Shown here piece after piece: positions 6,602 through 15,991 of a DNA stretch of 64,000 bases. Where the stretch lies: contig NZ_BTHK01000005.1 in assembly GCF_033242365.1 (NCBI RefSeq), positions 1 to 64,000 of the forward strand. Reading direction: 5' to 3'. The translations under genes were made by a program, and so were the position numbers. The notes beneath the pieces were generated by a model that saw nothing but the letters and a program-made list of their open reading frames with translations, searched no databases and was not told the DNA's origin. Position 1 is the first letter of the stretch; every line of letters starts with the position of its first letter. This DNA is from Lachnoanaerobaculum sanguinis. Lineage in GTDB: Bacteria; Bacillota; Clostridia; Lachnospirales; Lachnospiraceae.

Positions 6602-7657
6602 ATGAAGAAGTATATTGGAATAGGACTAAGTATCCTTGTGGCTATTATGATGGTTTTGGGTTGTGCAAAAAAGGAAAGCACCGGCAGCAGTGAGGCTGAG
6701 AGCGGCAGCAGTGTAACGGAAAGCAGCAGTGTAGCTGAAAGTAACAGTGAGGAAACTAAGAAGCTGAGCATTGTTACTACAATTTTTCCTGCCTATGACT
6801 GGGTAAAACAGGTAGTAGGTGATAATAAGAATGTAGAGATTTCCTTCCTTATAGATAAGGGTGTGGATTTACACAGCTATCAGGCATCAGCGGCAGATAT
6901 CGCAAAAATTACAGACAGTGATTTGTTTGTATATGTAGGTGGGGATTCTGACGATTGGGCTGAGGATATTATAAAAGAGAATCCTAATTTGAATTATATC
7001 AATATGGTAGACAGTATCGGTGAAGCTGCATTAGCAGAGGAACTTGTAGAGGGTATGCAGGATGAAGAAGAGCATGACAATGAGAGCGAAGAACATGCAA
7101 ATGAAGAGGGCGAGCATGAAGAAGGCGAGGAAGAGATAGATGAGCATGTATGGCTTTCAATTAAGAATGCTGAAACTATAGTAAGTGCTATAGAAGCAAA
7201 GTTGGCTGAAATTGACCCTGACAATAAGGCTGAATATGAGAAAAACGCAAATGACTATTTAGCTAAGCTTGATGAACTTGATAAAGAGTATAAGGATACA
7301 CTTTCAAGCATTCAAAACAAAACTATAATAGTCGGAGACAGATTCCCGTTCAGATATCTGGTAAATGAATACGGAATAAAGTATTATGCAGCATTTAAGG
7401 GCTGTGATGCGGGAAGTGAAGCATCTTTTGAGACTGTAAAGTTTTTGGCAAATAAGATGGATGAGCTTAATATGTCGGATATTTTTATAATTGACGGTTC
7501 AAAAGGAGATTTGGCAAAAACAATAGTTGACAATACCAAAGATAAAAATGCCAAAGTTTTGGTGCTTGACTCTATGCAGTCTACAAAGAGCAGTGATAAT
7601 GCAAGCTATCTGGATATAATGAAGAAGAATTTGGAAGTGCTTAAAGAGGTATTATAG
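6602..7657 (+). CDS. znuA: Zinc ABC transporter substrate-binding lipoprotein
   Basis: This 351-residue lipoprotein has a signal peptide with lipobox VLGC (C21), then a Ser/Glu-rich spacer (22-52) before the metal-binding fold. Expected ligands include H91 in LHSYQ and H182 in DEHVWLS. Between them (about 154-182) is a long acidic, His-containing loop, the hallmark of zinc-type cluster A-I binding proteins. It captures metal outside the membrane and hands it to ZnuB. GAGGGAG before the ATG sets the start. It follows the Fur-type regulator and precedes the ATPase and permease genes, so a single operon is likely. Manganese binding cannot be excluded, though the loop favours zinc. Confidence 0.93.
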   Translation: MKKYIGIGLSILVAIMMVLGCAKKESTGSSEAESGSSVTESSSVAESNSEETKKLSIVTTIFPAYDWVKQVVGDNKNVEISFLIDKGVDLHSYQASAADIAKITDSDLFVYVGGDSDDWAEDIIKENPNLNYINMVDSIGEAALAEELVEGMQDEEEHDNESEEHANEEGEHEEGEEEIDEHVWLSIKNAETIVSAIEAKLAEIDPDNKAEYEKNANDYLAKLDELDKEYKDTLSSIQNKTIIVGDRFPFRYLVNEYGIKYYAAFKGCDAGSEASFETVKFLANKMDELNMSDIFIIDGSKGDLAKTIVDNTKDKNAKVLVLDSMQSTKSSDNASYLDIMKKNLEVLKEVL

Positions 7658-7668
7658 ACTGGAGATTT

Positions 7669-8340
7669 ATGATAAAATGTGAAAAATTGTCACTTGGATA
7701 TGACGGAAAAGCCATAGTGGATAATCTTAATTTTGAAGTTTCGGACGGAGATTATCTATGCGTAATTGGGGAAAACGGTGTGGGAAAGTCTACACTTATA
7801 AAGACGCTTTTAAAACTTATAAAACCGATCTCAGGAGAGGTTATATATAATGAAAATTTGTTGCCTACGGAGATAGGATATTTATCACAGCAGCAACAAT
7901 TATTAAAAGACTTTCCGGCATCGGTTTTTGAAATTGTGCTGTCAGGATGTCAGTCTAAGGTGGGAATCAGACCATTTTATAAAAAAGAAGAAAAGCAGAC
8001 CGCAAAGGAGAAGATAGAAAAACTGGGACTTTTGGATCTTATGACAAGAAGCTTCAGTGAACTCTCCGGCGGTCAGCAACAAAGGGTGCTTTTAGCCAGA
8101 GCGTTGATGGCGGGACAAAGACTTATGATACTTGATGAGCCTGTTACAGGTCTTGATCCTGAGGCGAGTCAAAATATGTATGATATTATCAATGAGCTGA
8201 ATAAAAGCAATATGACCATTATTATGATATCTCATGATATAAAAGTGGCACTTGAATATGCTACCAAGGTTTTATATATTGGAGAACATATATTTTTCGG
8301 TACGACTCCGGAATATAAAAAGAGCAGGGGGATGGCATGA
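7669..8340 (+). CDS. znuC: Zinc ABC transporter ATPase
   Basis: A 223-residue ABC ATPase. Walker A GENGVGKST begins at residue 34, the signature LSGGQQQR lies near residue 130, and Walker B LMILDEP near 150 is followed by the H-loop (SHD). Size and sequence fit the metal-importer subfamily that pairs with ZnuB-type permeases. It hydrolyses ATP on the inner membrane face to power zinc import. The gene starts 11 bases after znuA and overlaps znuB by four bases (ATGA), which indicates coupled translation. Confidence 0.93.
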   Translation: MIKCEKLSLGYDGKAIVDNLNFEVSDGDYLCVIGENGVGKSTLIKTLLKLIKPISGEVIYNENLLPTEIGYLSQQQQLLKDFPASVFEIVLSGCQSKVGIRPFYKKEEKQTAKEKIEKLGLLDLMTRSFSELSGGQQQRVLLARALMAGQRLMILDEPVTGLDPEASQNMYDIINELNKSNMTIIMISHDIKVALEYATKVLYIGEHIFFGTTPEYKKSRGMA

Positions 8341-9167
8341 AAGACATACATATATATTTAAGCTATCCTTTTGTAAGATATGCAATAGTAGTAGGCATAC
8401 TTATAGCACTGTGCTCTTCACTGCTTGGTGTTATTCTGGTATTGAAACGATTTTCATTTATTGGAGACGGACTTTCACATGTGGCATTCGGTGCAGTTGC
8501 GGTATCTACGGTATTTAACCTTACAGACAATATGGTGCTTGTATTACCTGTGACCATAATTGCCGCAATTTTGCTTTTAAAGGGCGGAAGTAACGGAAAG
8601 ATAAAGGGAGATGCATCGATAACGATGATGTCTGTCGGGGCGATGGCTTTCGGATATCTTGTTATGAATGTGTTTTCAAGCGGATCAAATCTTGCCGGAG
8701 ATGTATGTACCACCCTGTTCGGCTCCACTTCAATACTTACTTTAACAAAGGAAAAAGTGATTCTTTGTGTTATACTGTCAATATTTGTAATATCTGCATT
8801 TGTACTGTTTTATAATAAAATTTTTGCAGTAACATTTGATGAGAATTTTGCGAATGCTACAGGTATAGACACACAAAAATATAATCTCTTGATAGCTATA
8901 ATCATTGCAATAATTGTAGTATTGGCTATGAATTTAGTCGGGTCACTCCTTATTTCGGCACTTGTGGTATTCCCTGCATTGGCATCCATGTGTGTGTTTA
9001 AGAGTTTCCTCTCAGTGACCGTATCCTCGGCTATATTTTCAGTGGTTTGTACCGCTTTAGGACTTTTCATTTCAATACTTGGCGGTTCACCTGTGGGCGC
9101 AACTATTGTTTGCATTGATATATTTGCATTTTTTATATTTTATCTGATAGGTAAAACGGGACATTAA
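8337..9167 (+). CDS. znuB: Zinc ABC transporter permease
   Basis: This 276-residue polytopic membrane protein of the ABC-3 family has about eight hydrophobic segments. The family stretch RFSFIGDGLSHVAFG is near residues 37-51 and the late FPALASMCVFKS segment near 215-226. It forms the membrane channel for the metal delivered by ZnuA and is powered by ZnuC. It begins inside the znuC stop codon and closes the operon, with a hairpin terminator directly after it. Confidence 0.93.
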   Translation: MKDIHIYLSYPFVRYAIVVGILIALCSSLLGVILVLKRFSFIGDGLSHVAFGAVAVSTVFNLTDNMVLVLPVTIIAAILLLKGGSNGKIKGDASITMMSVGAMAFGYLVMNVFSSGSNLAGDVCTTLFGSTSILTLTKEKVILCVILSIFVISAFVLFYNKIFAVTFDENFANATGIDTQKYNLLIAIIIAIIVVLAMNLVGSLLISALVVFPALASMCVFKSFLSVTVSSAIFSVVCTALGLFISILGGSPVGATIVCIDIFAFFIFYLIGKTGH

Positions 9168-9169
9168 TT

Positions 9170-9236
9170 AAAATCTGTGTTATAGTTTAGGTAACGGTAA
9201 AGTTTGTTACCCGAATTAGGACACGGATTTTATTTT
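9170..9236 (+). terminator. Terminator of the znu operon
   Basis: Outer arms AAAATCTGTGT (9170-9180) and ACACGGATTTT (9221-9231) pair with one G-U. Inner arms GGTAAC (9190-9195) and GTTACC (9206-9211) extend the fold. A T-rich run follows. It probably ends znuB transcription. Confidence 0.75.
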
Positions 9237-9261
9237 TAGTAAGCTTTGTTATTTTTTTGTC

Positions 9262-9391
9262 TTGATTATGTTTTGGAATTAATGTAAAATCAAATCGAAT
9301 TTGAAAATAATACGCAGTTTCGGTATGGTGCCGGGCTGCTGACTAATAGTATTTATTCAAACAGCTATAAACTGTTTGATAGAAAACGAGG
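9262..9391 (+). promoter_or_regulatory. gpmI promoter and structured leader
   Basis: TTGATT (9262-9267), 17 bases, TAAAAT (9285-9290) is a fair promoter. The leader contains a first hairpin (GCAG 9314-9317 with CTGC 9336-9339, inner CGG/CCG) and a second with arms TCAAACAG (9357-9364) and CTGTTTGA (9372-9379), nine bases before the GAGG ribosome binding site at 9388-9391. It could modulate translation, but no known riboswitch is recognised. Confidence 0.55.
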
Positions 9392-9396
9392 TATAT

Positions 9397-10932
9397 ATGG
9401 AAAAAAGACCTGTAGTATTATGTATAATGGACGGTTTAGGACTTAGAAAAGGACATGATCACAATGCGGTGTTTGAGGCAAATACACCTAATCTGTGCAG
9501 CTTGATGAAGGAATATCCTTTTGTAGAAGGACAGGCAAGCGGGCTTTTTGTAGGCCTGCCTGACGGACAGATGGGTAACTCGGAGGTAGGCCATATGAAT
9601 ATGGGTGCCGGAAGAATTATATATCAGGAGCTTACAAGAATATCAAAAGCTATAGAAGACGGAGACTTCTTTGAGAACAAAGCGCTTCTTGCTGCAGTTG
9701 AGAATGCAAAAAAGAATAACAGTGCACTTCATTTGATGGGACTTGTTTCAAGCGGCGGTGTTCACAGCCATAATACACATATTTACGGATTGTTGGAGCT
9801 TGCAAAGAGAAACGGATTAAAAGAAGTTTATGTTCATGCATTCCTTGACGGTAGAGATACACCTCCTACATCGGGAAAGGAATTTGTAGCCGAGCTTGAA
9901 AAAGAGATGGCTAAAATCGGCGTTGGAAAGGTAGCTTCCGTAATGGGACGTTTCTACGCAATGGACAGAGATAACAGATGGGATAGAGTTGAAGCCGCTT
10001 ATTCTATTATGACTAAGGGCGGAAACCTAAAAAAGAGTGCTACAGGAGGTATACAGGAGTCATACGACGAAGGTAAGAATGATGAGTTTGTTGTACCTTT
10101 CTCTGTAGATAACGACGGTGCAAAGACTATTAAGGATAAAGATTCGGTTATCTTTTTTAACTTCAGACCGGACAGAGCAAGAGAAATGACAAGAGTATTC
10201 TGTGTAGACGATTTTGACGGCTTTAACAGAGGAAAGAGACTTGATACCACATTTGTATGCTTCACAGATTATGATGAGAGTATCGGTAACAAGCTTGTTG
10301 CTTTTGAGAAGGAAGAGATAAAGGATACATTCGGAGAGTTCATAGCTGAGCACGGTATGAAGCAGGTAAGAATTGCCGAGACTGAGAAATATGCTCATGT
10401 CACATTCTTCTTTAACGGAGGAAAGGAAGAGCCTAATGAGGGTGAAGACAGAATTCTTGTAAACTCACCAAAGGATGTTGCTACATATGATTTGAAGCCG
10501 CAGATGAGCGCATATGAGGTATGTGATAAGCTTGTAGATGCTATAAAGAGCGGTAAGTATGATGTTATTATAATTAACTTTGCAAACCCTGACATGGTAG
10601 GTCATACAGCTGTGGAAAATGCGGCTATAAAGGCTGTTGAAACGGTTGATGAGTGTATAGGAAAGACTGTAGCGGCTATCAAGGAAGTTAACGGGGTGAT
10701 GTTTATCTGTGCAGACCACGGAAACTGTGAGACTTTAGTTGATGAAGAGACAGGTGAACCGCATACAGCTCATACAACAAACCCTGTACCTTTCATTCTG
10801 GTAAATGCAGATCCTAAGTACACTCTGGCAGAGGGCGGAAGACTTTGTGATATAGTTCCTACACTTATTGAGCTTATGGGATTACAAAAACCGGCTGCAA
10901 TGACAGGAAAGAGTTTGTTGGTTGAAAAATAA
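9397..10932 (+). CDS. gpmI: 2,3-bisphosphoglycerate-independent phosphoglycerate mutase
   Basis: A 511-residue enzyme interconverting 3- and 2-phosphoglycerate in glycolysis, dependent on manganese. D12 in MDGLG and S62 in GQMGNSEVGH (phosphorylated intermediate) are the expected metal ligand and nucleophile. The C-terminal metal-site motif ADHGNCE and the GEPHTAHT segment are present. Length is that of the family (about 510). I use the ATG at 9397, five bases after GAGG; an upstream TTG at 9376 falls inside a hairpin arm. The gene stands alone between two terminators, unlike genomes where gpmI follows tpiA and pgk. Confidence 0.96.
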   Translation: MEKRPVVLCIMDGLGLRKGHDHNAVFEANTPNLCSLMKEYPFVEGQASGLFVGLPDGQMGNSEVGHMNMGAGRIIYQELTRISKAIEDGDFFENKALLAAVENAKKNNSALHLMGLVSSGGVHSHNTHIYGLLELAKRNGLKEVYVHAFLDGRDTPPTSGKEFVAELEKEMAKIGVGKVASVMGRFYAMDRDNRWDRVEAAYSIMTKGGNLKKSATGGIQESYDEGKNDEFVVPFSVDNDGAKTIKDKDSVIFFNFRPDRAREMTRVFCVDDFDGFNRGKRLDTTFVCFTDYDESIGNKLVAFEKEEIKDTFGEFIAEHGMKQVRIAETEKYAHVTFFFNGGKEEPNEGEDRILVNSPKDVATYDLKPQMSAYEVCDKLVDAIKSGKYDVIIINFANPDMVGHTAVENAAIKAVETVDECIGKTVAAIKEVNGVMFICADHGNCETLVDEETGEPHTAHTTNPVPFILVNADPKYTLAEGGRLCDIVPTLIELMGLQKPAAMTGKSLLVEK

Positions 10933-10945
10933 ATAGGTTTTATTG

Positions 10946-10976
10946 ATGCTCGAGGCTTTTGTCTTGGGCATTTTTT
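10946..10976 (+). terminator. Terminator of gpmI
   Basis: ATGCTCGAGGC (10946-10956) pairs along its length with GTCTTGGGCAT (10961-10971) around a TTTT loop, using G-U pairs, and ends in six T residues. Confidence 0.9.
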
Positions 10977-11236
10977 ATAAGTTTAAGAAATGCTGATAAG
11001 ATTGCATAATCATTCTCAACATTATTAAATAAACCGTAAATAATATACAAAGATAATTCATATAGCGTTAATTGACTTTGAAAAACAAATAGCGTATTAT
11101 GTGTATTATTAATCTGATACAATAAGCTTGATAAAGATTAGCAAAAAAATATATAAATATTTCGTGATTATTATTGAATAAGGGAATGATTGCGATATAA
11201 TACTAAGCGCGTTAATATGCAGATAACGGAGGTTAT
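10977..11236 (+). promoter_or_regulatory. Intergenic region with promoter of the SLH-type gene
   Basis: Most of this stretch is featureless AT-rich DNA. Near its end TTGAAT (11174-11179), 16 bases, TATAAT (11196-11201) forms a good promoter for the run of genes starting at 11237. CGGAGG at 11228-11233 is the ribosome binding site. Confidence 0.7.
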
Positions 11237-12343
11237 ATGAGAAGTAAATTAATGAAAATGGGAGCATTGGGATTGGCTTCCGTATTGGCTACACAGAGTA
11301 TCGGTGCAGGTACTGTTTTTGCACAAAGCTCAAATTTTGATTTAAGAAAAAAAGTAATAGGTCTTACGGGTATAACATTTGTAAGCGGAAATATAGACAG
11401 ATATGTTACAAGAGGTGAGTTCGCAAAGATGCTTGTACAGGCTTCATCATATCGTTCCGTACTTACAAAGACAAGCAATGTATCGGTATTTAATGATGTT
11501 CCGAAAGATAATGAAAATGCTTCCGCTATAAAGATGGCGGTGGAGCAGGGATATATGACAGGATATCTCGGCGGAAACTTTAAGCCTAATGATAATGTAA
11601 CATTGAATGATGCCGTAAGAGGAGTACTTACTTTACTCGGGTATCAGGCAAGTGATTTTGCAGGTGATGCAAACAATAAGAGAATGGCAAAGTACGGTTT
11701 CCTTGAGTTGAATGAGAATCTTACATCACTTACACCTACTTCAAATCTTAAGGTAAGAGATTGTATAAACCTCTTTTATAATATGTTAAAAACAAATATG
11801 AAAGACGGCGGAGCATATATTGCAACCGTATTCGGAGGTGAGTTAAACAGCGATAAGGAGGTAAATCCTTTAAAGCTTGCCGACAATTCACTTAAGGGTC
11901 CTAAGGTGGTAAAGTCTGTTAATCAATTGATACAGGCGGTTCCTTTTGACTATAAGGATGCAAATCTCTTTGTTGACGGAAGCAGCGTAGGTGCGGACAG
12001 ATTCAAGAGCCTGATGGTATCATCAGATGTAGGACTTGTAATATACTATTCTGCAGCTGCAAAGACTATCTGGGCATATGATGAGAATACGGATGCTACA
12101 AACGGTAAGAAGGCGGTACATGGTACTGTTGAGAGTATATACTATGAGTCAACATCTACACTTACACCTACATCCGTGACTATAGACGGAGAAACATACA
12201 AAATTGCAAACAGCGATATGCAATTTGCATTCTCTATCTACGGAAGTATCAAGGTTAATGATGATGTTACTTTAGTCGTAGATATAAATAATTCTGAAGA
12301 TGGATCTGCAAGCTACACGGTAGTTGATTATATAGCAGATTAG
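11237..12343 (+). CDS. Secreted SLH-domain-like surface protein
   Basis: This 368-residue protein has a Sec signal peptide (cleavage near GTVFAQ, about residue 30). Next comes a region resembling surface-layer homology domains: TRGEFAKMLVQASS, then VFNDVPKDNENASAIKMAVE, then GYLGGNFKPNDNVTLNDAV (about 53-125). SLH domains bind secondary cell-wall polymers. Residues 180-368 form a domain I do not recognise. The gene lies 11 bases before a MacA-type adaptor gene, so it is probably the first gene of the exporter operon. It might anchor the exporter's outer parts or be cargo. The SLH call rests on motif pattern only. Confidence 0.7.
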   Translation: MRSKLMKMGALGLASVLATQSIGAGTVFAQSSNFDLRKKVIGLTGITFVSGNIDRYVTRGEFAKMLVQASSYRSVLTKTSNVSVFNDVPKDNENASAIKMAVEQGYMTGYLGGNFKPNDNVTLNDAVRGVLTLLGYQASDFAGDANNKRMAKYGFLELNENLTSLTPTSNLKVRDCINLFYNMLKTNMKDGGAYIATVFGGELNSDKEVNPLKLADNSLKGPKVVKSVNQLIQAVPFDYKDANLFVDGSSVGADRFKSLMVSSDVGLVIYYSAAAKTIWAYDENTDATNGKKAVHGTVESIYYESTSTLTPTSVTIDGETYKIANSDMQFAFSIYGSIKVNDDVTLVVDINNSEDGSASYTVVDYIAD

Positions 12344-12354
12344 TGAGGGGAAAA

Positions 12355-14082
12355 ATGAAGAAAAAATTTATTGTTATACCTGCAATTATAGCCCTTGGCG
12401 TAGGTGGATTTTTCTTTATGAAATCAAGACAGGCTACAAAGATTGATACGAGTACATTTGTATCTACAGCAATAGCATCAAAGCAGGATATCTCTTCGGA
12501 GATATCCTCTTCGGGTACTATAACACCTAAGGACACTTATAATATAACTGCGCTTGTATCGGGAGATATTATCTCGGCGAACTTTGAGGTAGGTGATATG
12601 GTCAGTAAAGACCAGGTGCTTTATCAAATAGATAAGTCAAGTCTTGAATCTGATATAAATTCCTCAAATAATTCTCTTAGTAAAGCAAACACCGGATATG
12701 CTACAGCCAACAAAGACCTTGCAAAAGCAAAGGCGGATTTTTCAGGTAATTTGTATCGCTCTACAAGAAAGGGCTATATCAAGGAGTTGAGTATTCAGGC
12801 AGGAGATAAGATAAGCGGTGGTACAAAGCTTGCTACCATATATAATGATACTGTGATGAATATCCGTATTCCTTTCCTAAGTACGGAGGCACAGAATATT
12901 CAGGCGGGAATGACAGGAACTTTGACACTTACCGAAACGGGAGAGCAGATAGAAGGAAAAGTAATTTCCGTATCAAGTATGGATCAGACAATGGACGGTG
13001 GAAGACTTGTTCGTAATGTGACATTCGAGGTAAGCAACCCGGGAGGTCTTACAGATAAGACAACTGCAAATGCTACAGTCGGAGATATCACTTCTACAGG
13101 AGACGGTACTTTTGAGGCGACAACAAATGTTGATATGAGTGCCGACCTGGCTGAAGGTGTACAGATAGAAAGTGTACTGGTGAATGTGGGAGATTATGTA
13201 GAAGTCGGAACACCTATTTTTAAGATGACTGCAGAGTCTGCAGAGAAACTTTTAAAAACATATAAGGATGCTGTAGATACCGCACAGGGAAATGTGGATG
13301 CGGCACAAAAGGGAGTTGACACTGCAAAGAAAACCTATGACGAGTATACTATTAAATCACCTATTTCCGGAAAAGTTATATCAAAGAACTATAAGGTCGG
13401 GGATAAGGTGGGCTCAGGCGGAAACAACAAGGCTACCAATATGGCTGTTATTTACGATATGAGTTCATACACATTTAAAATGAGTGTGGATGAGAAGGAT
13501 ATTACAAAGGTTCAAAACGGACAGAAGGTAAGAATAAAGTCGGATGCTTTTCCGGATCAGGAATATTCGGGAACGGTTACCAATGTCAGCCTTGAGAGTA
13601 CAAGCCAAAACGGTGTATCAACCTATCCTGTTACAATAACACTTGATGAGACTTACAATCTTTTGCCGGGAATGAATGTGGACGGATATATTACACTTGA
13701 GTCTGCAAAGGATGCACTTACAATACCTTCAGGGGCTCTTATGAGAGGAAATAAGGTCTATGTAAAAGATACCTCGGTAACACAGAGTGCAGATGCAAGC
13801 GGTGCGGCTTCAAGTGGAGACGGCCTTATCCCTGCAGGTTTTAAAGAGGTTACAGTAACTACCGGAGTTATAAATGCAGATTTTGTACAGATTACATCAG
13901 GACTTAATGAAGGTGATGAGGTCTATGTGGACGAGAGCGCAAGTATGGATACCGGAACAGGCGGAATGGACGGCATGGGCGGAGAAGGCGCACCTGCAGA
14001 AGGAGGCGGAGCCGATACAGCCGGAGGAGACGGTGCCGGAGCGGATGCCGGCGGTGCCGATGTAGGAGCCGGAGGAGAGTAA
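12355..14082 (+). CDS. MacA/HlyD-type membrane fusion protein
   Basis: A 575-residue periplasmic-adaptor-type protein. It has an N-terminal membrane anchor (about 5-22), a biotinyl-lipoyl-like domain split into two halves (near 55-95 and 330-375), a central coiled-coil stretch (about 300-330, TAQGNVDAAQKGVDTAKK), a beta-barrel domain and a C-terminal membrane-proximal domain. The last 45 residues are almost only Gly, Ala, Asp and Glu, an unusual tail. With the next two genes it should form a MacAB-type ABC exporter. ATG 12355 is chosen because GAGGGG precedes it by four bases; an in-frame GTG at 12343 overlaps the previous stop. Confidence 0.88.
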   Translation: MKKKFIVIPAIIALGVGGFFFMKSRQATKIDTSTFVSTAIASKQDISSEISSSGTITPKDTYNITALVSGDIISANFEVGDMVSKDQVLYQIDKSSLESDINSSNNSLSKANTGYATANKDLAKAKADFSGNLYRSTRKGYIKELSIQAGDKISGGTKLATIYNDTVMNIRIPFLSTEAQNIQAGMTGTLTLTETGEQIEGKVISVSSMDQTMDGGRLVRNVTFEVSNPGGLTDKTTANATVGDITSTGDGTFEATTNVDMSADLAEGVQIESVLVNVGDYVEVGTPIFKMTAESAEKLLKTYKDAVDTAQGNVDAAQKGVDTAKKTYDEYTIKSPISGKVISKNYKVGDKVGSGGNNKATNMAVIYDMSSYTFKMSVDEKDITKVQNGQKVRIKSDAFPDQEYSGTVTNVSLESTSQNGVSTYPVTITLDETYNLLPGMNVDGYITLESAKDALTIPSGALMRGNKVYVKDTSVTQSADASGAASSGDGLIPAGFKEVTVTTGVINADFVQITSGLNEGDEVYVDESASMDTGTGGMDGMGGEGAPAEGGGADTAGGDGAGADAGGADVGAGGE

Positions 14083-14786
14083 TGGAAAAACTTATCCAAA
14101 TGACAGATATTCGAAAAGAATATAAAATGGGTGATGAGATTGTTTATGCCAATGACGGTGTGACTCTTGATATCGACAAGGGAGAGTTTGTTGCAATTGT
14201 GGGTAAGTCGGGATCCGGTAAATCCACTCTTATGAATATTATAGGAGCTTTGGATGTGCCTACATCAGGCAAATATCTTCTGGGCGGAAAAGATGTCGGA
14301 AAGCTTAGTGACAATCAACTTGCCGATATCAGAAATAAGATGATAGGATTTGTTTTTCAGCAATACAATCTTCTGCCCAGAATGAATCTTTTGGAAAACG
14401 TGGAATTGCCGCTTTTGTACGCACATGTTTCAAATCATGAAAGAGAAAAGAGGGCAATGGAAGCACTTGAAAAGGTGGGACTTGCCGAAAAAGCAAAGCA
14501 GATGCCAAATCAGCTTTCAGGAGGACAGCAGCAAAGAGTGAGTATTGCAAGAGCTCTGGCTGCAAATCCTTCACTGATTTTGGCGGATGAGCCTACAGGT
14601 GCCCTGGACTCAAAGACCAGCCGTCAGGTTTTGGATTTTTTCAAGAAAATTCATGAAGAGGGAAATACGGTTATTATGATTACACATGATAATTCTATTG
14701 CGATAGAAGCAAAGAGAGTTATTCGAATAGCTGACGGTAAAATAAATTTTGATGGAAGTAGTGAAGAGTATGCTGCAGTCATTTAA
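14082..14786 (+). CDS. MacB/LolD-type ABC exporter ATPase
   Basis: A 234-residue ABC ATPase of the MacB/LolD/FtsE group. Walker A GKSGSGKST starts at residue 41, the Q-loop is FQQYNLLPRM, the signature is LSGGQQQR near 145, Walker B is LILADEP and the D-loop GALDSKTS. It supplies energy for a mechanotransmission-type exporter. Its ATG shares one base with the macA-like stop (TAATG), and its end overlaps the permease gene, so the three are tightly coupled. Substrates of such systems include peptides, antibiotics and lipoproteins; none is indicated here. Confidence 0.93.
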   Translation: MEKLIQMTDIRKEYKMGDEIVYANDGVTLDIDKGEFVAIVGKSGSGKSTLMNIIGALDVPTSGKYLLGGKDVGKLSDNQLADIRNKMIGFVFQQYNLLPRMNLLENVELPLLYAHVSNHEREKRAMEALEKVGLAEKAKQMPNQLSGGQQQRVSIARALAANPSLILADEPTGALDSKTSRQVLDFFKKIHEEGNTVIMITHDNSIAIEAKRVIRIADGKINFDGSSEEYAAVI

Positions 14787-15948
14787 ACTGGCAATAAAGA
14801 GTATTATTGCTAATAAAATGAGATCATTTTTGACAATGCTCGGACTTATCATAGGTGTATCTGCTGTCGTTATACTGGTCAGTGTAATGATGGGATATAT
14901 GAACAATATGGTAAAGTCCTTTATGGACATGGGAGCCAATACTATCAGTGTCAATTTGGTCAATATGCCTGCAAGACAGGCGTCGGTAGATCAGATGTAT
15001 GACTTCTTCAATGAACATAGAGATATTTTTTCCGAGATGACACCACAGGTCAGTGTCAGCGGAACAATAAAGGTGGGAAGTGAAAAAACTACCACTACTA
15101 CAGTTTCCGGAGTAAGTGAATACTATGGTAAATTGAAGAATTACAAACTTGAAAAGGGAAGATTCCTATCATATGCGGATATGGTATCCAGACAAAAGGT
15201 TGTTGTAATCGGATACTATGTTGCAAGTAAGCTTTTCGGTTCGCCGAAAGCGGCTATCGGTGAGACTATAAAGATAAACGGTTCGGCATTTACTGTCGTG
15301 GGTGTGGTACAAAGACAGGATAAAACACAGTTGTCTGCAAGGGGCAGTGATGATTTTGCATTTATGCCTTATTCCACAGCAGGACAGTTAAACGGAACTT
15401 CAGTACCTGATTATTATATTTTTGCTACTGTAAATACTCAGGTAAGCAATCAGGCGGTGGAGCTTTTAAAGGATTTTCTAAAAACTATCTATACTCAAAA
15501 AGAAACATATTTTGTTCAGTCTATGAGTCAGATGCTTGGAGAAATCAATGTGCAGCTTGCACTTATGAGTACAATTATAGGAGCTATTGCCGGTATTTCA
15601 CTTCTTGTTGCGGGTGTGGGAGTTATGAATATCATGTTGGTATCGGTTACCGAGAGAACGAGAGAAATCGGTATCAGAAAAGCACTTGGAGCCAGAAAGG
15701 GTGTTATACTGCAACAGTTTGTTATAGAAGCCCTGGTTACAAGTACACTGGGAGGTTCGCTTGGAATCATACTTGGCTGTATTGCCAGCCCTACTATAGG
15801 CAGATTTATGAATATTTCATCACCTGCCAACTTAAATGCGGTTATAATTTCATTCAGCGTATCCGTAGCAATCGGACTCATATTCGGATATATGCCGGCT
15901 ATGAGAGCGGCAAGCTTAAATCCGATAGATGCGCTTAGAAGTGAGTAA
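14770..15948 (+). CDS. MacB/FtsX-type ABC exporter permease
   Basis: The 392-residue protein has the MacB permease fold. A first membrane helix near 20-40 follows the typical NKMRSFLTMLGLIIGVSAV start. A large extracellular MacB_PCD domain spans about 45-250, and three C-terminal membrane helices (about 270-385) include the TERTREIGIRKALGA motif. It couples ATP use by the previous gene product to outward movement of substrate through the adaptor. I prefer ATG 14770 since family members begin close to this position; upstream TTG 14749 is possible. It overlaps the ATPase gene by 17 bases. Confidence 0.92.
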   Translation: MLQSFKLAIKSIIANKMRSFLTMLGLIIGVSAVVILVSVMMGYMNNMVKSFMDMGANTISVNLVNMPARQASVDQMYDFFNEHRDIFSEMTPQVSVSGTIKVGSEKTTTTTVSGVSEYYGKLKNYKLEKGRFLSYADMVSRQKVVVIGYYVASKLFGSPKAAIGETIKINGSAFTVVGVVQRQDKTQLSARGSDDFAFMPYSTAGQLNGTSVPDYYIFATVNTQVSNQAVELLKDFLKTIYTQKETYFVQSMSQMLGEINVQLALMSTIIGAIAGISLLVAGVGVMNIMLVSVTERTREIGIRKALGARKGVILQQFVIEALVTSTLGGSLGIILGCIASPTIGRFMNISSPANLNAVIISFSVSVAIGLIFGYMPAMRAASLNPIDALRSE

Positions 15949-15991
15949 AATTTTTATTGGCTTATTAATTGATATAGTATATACTGGAAGA

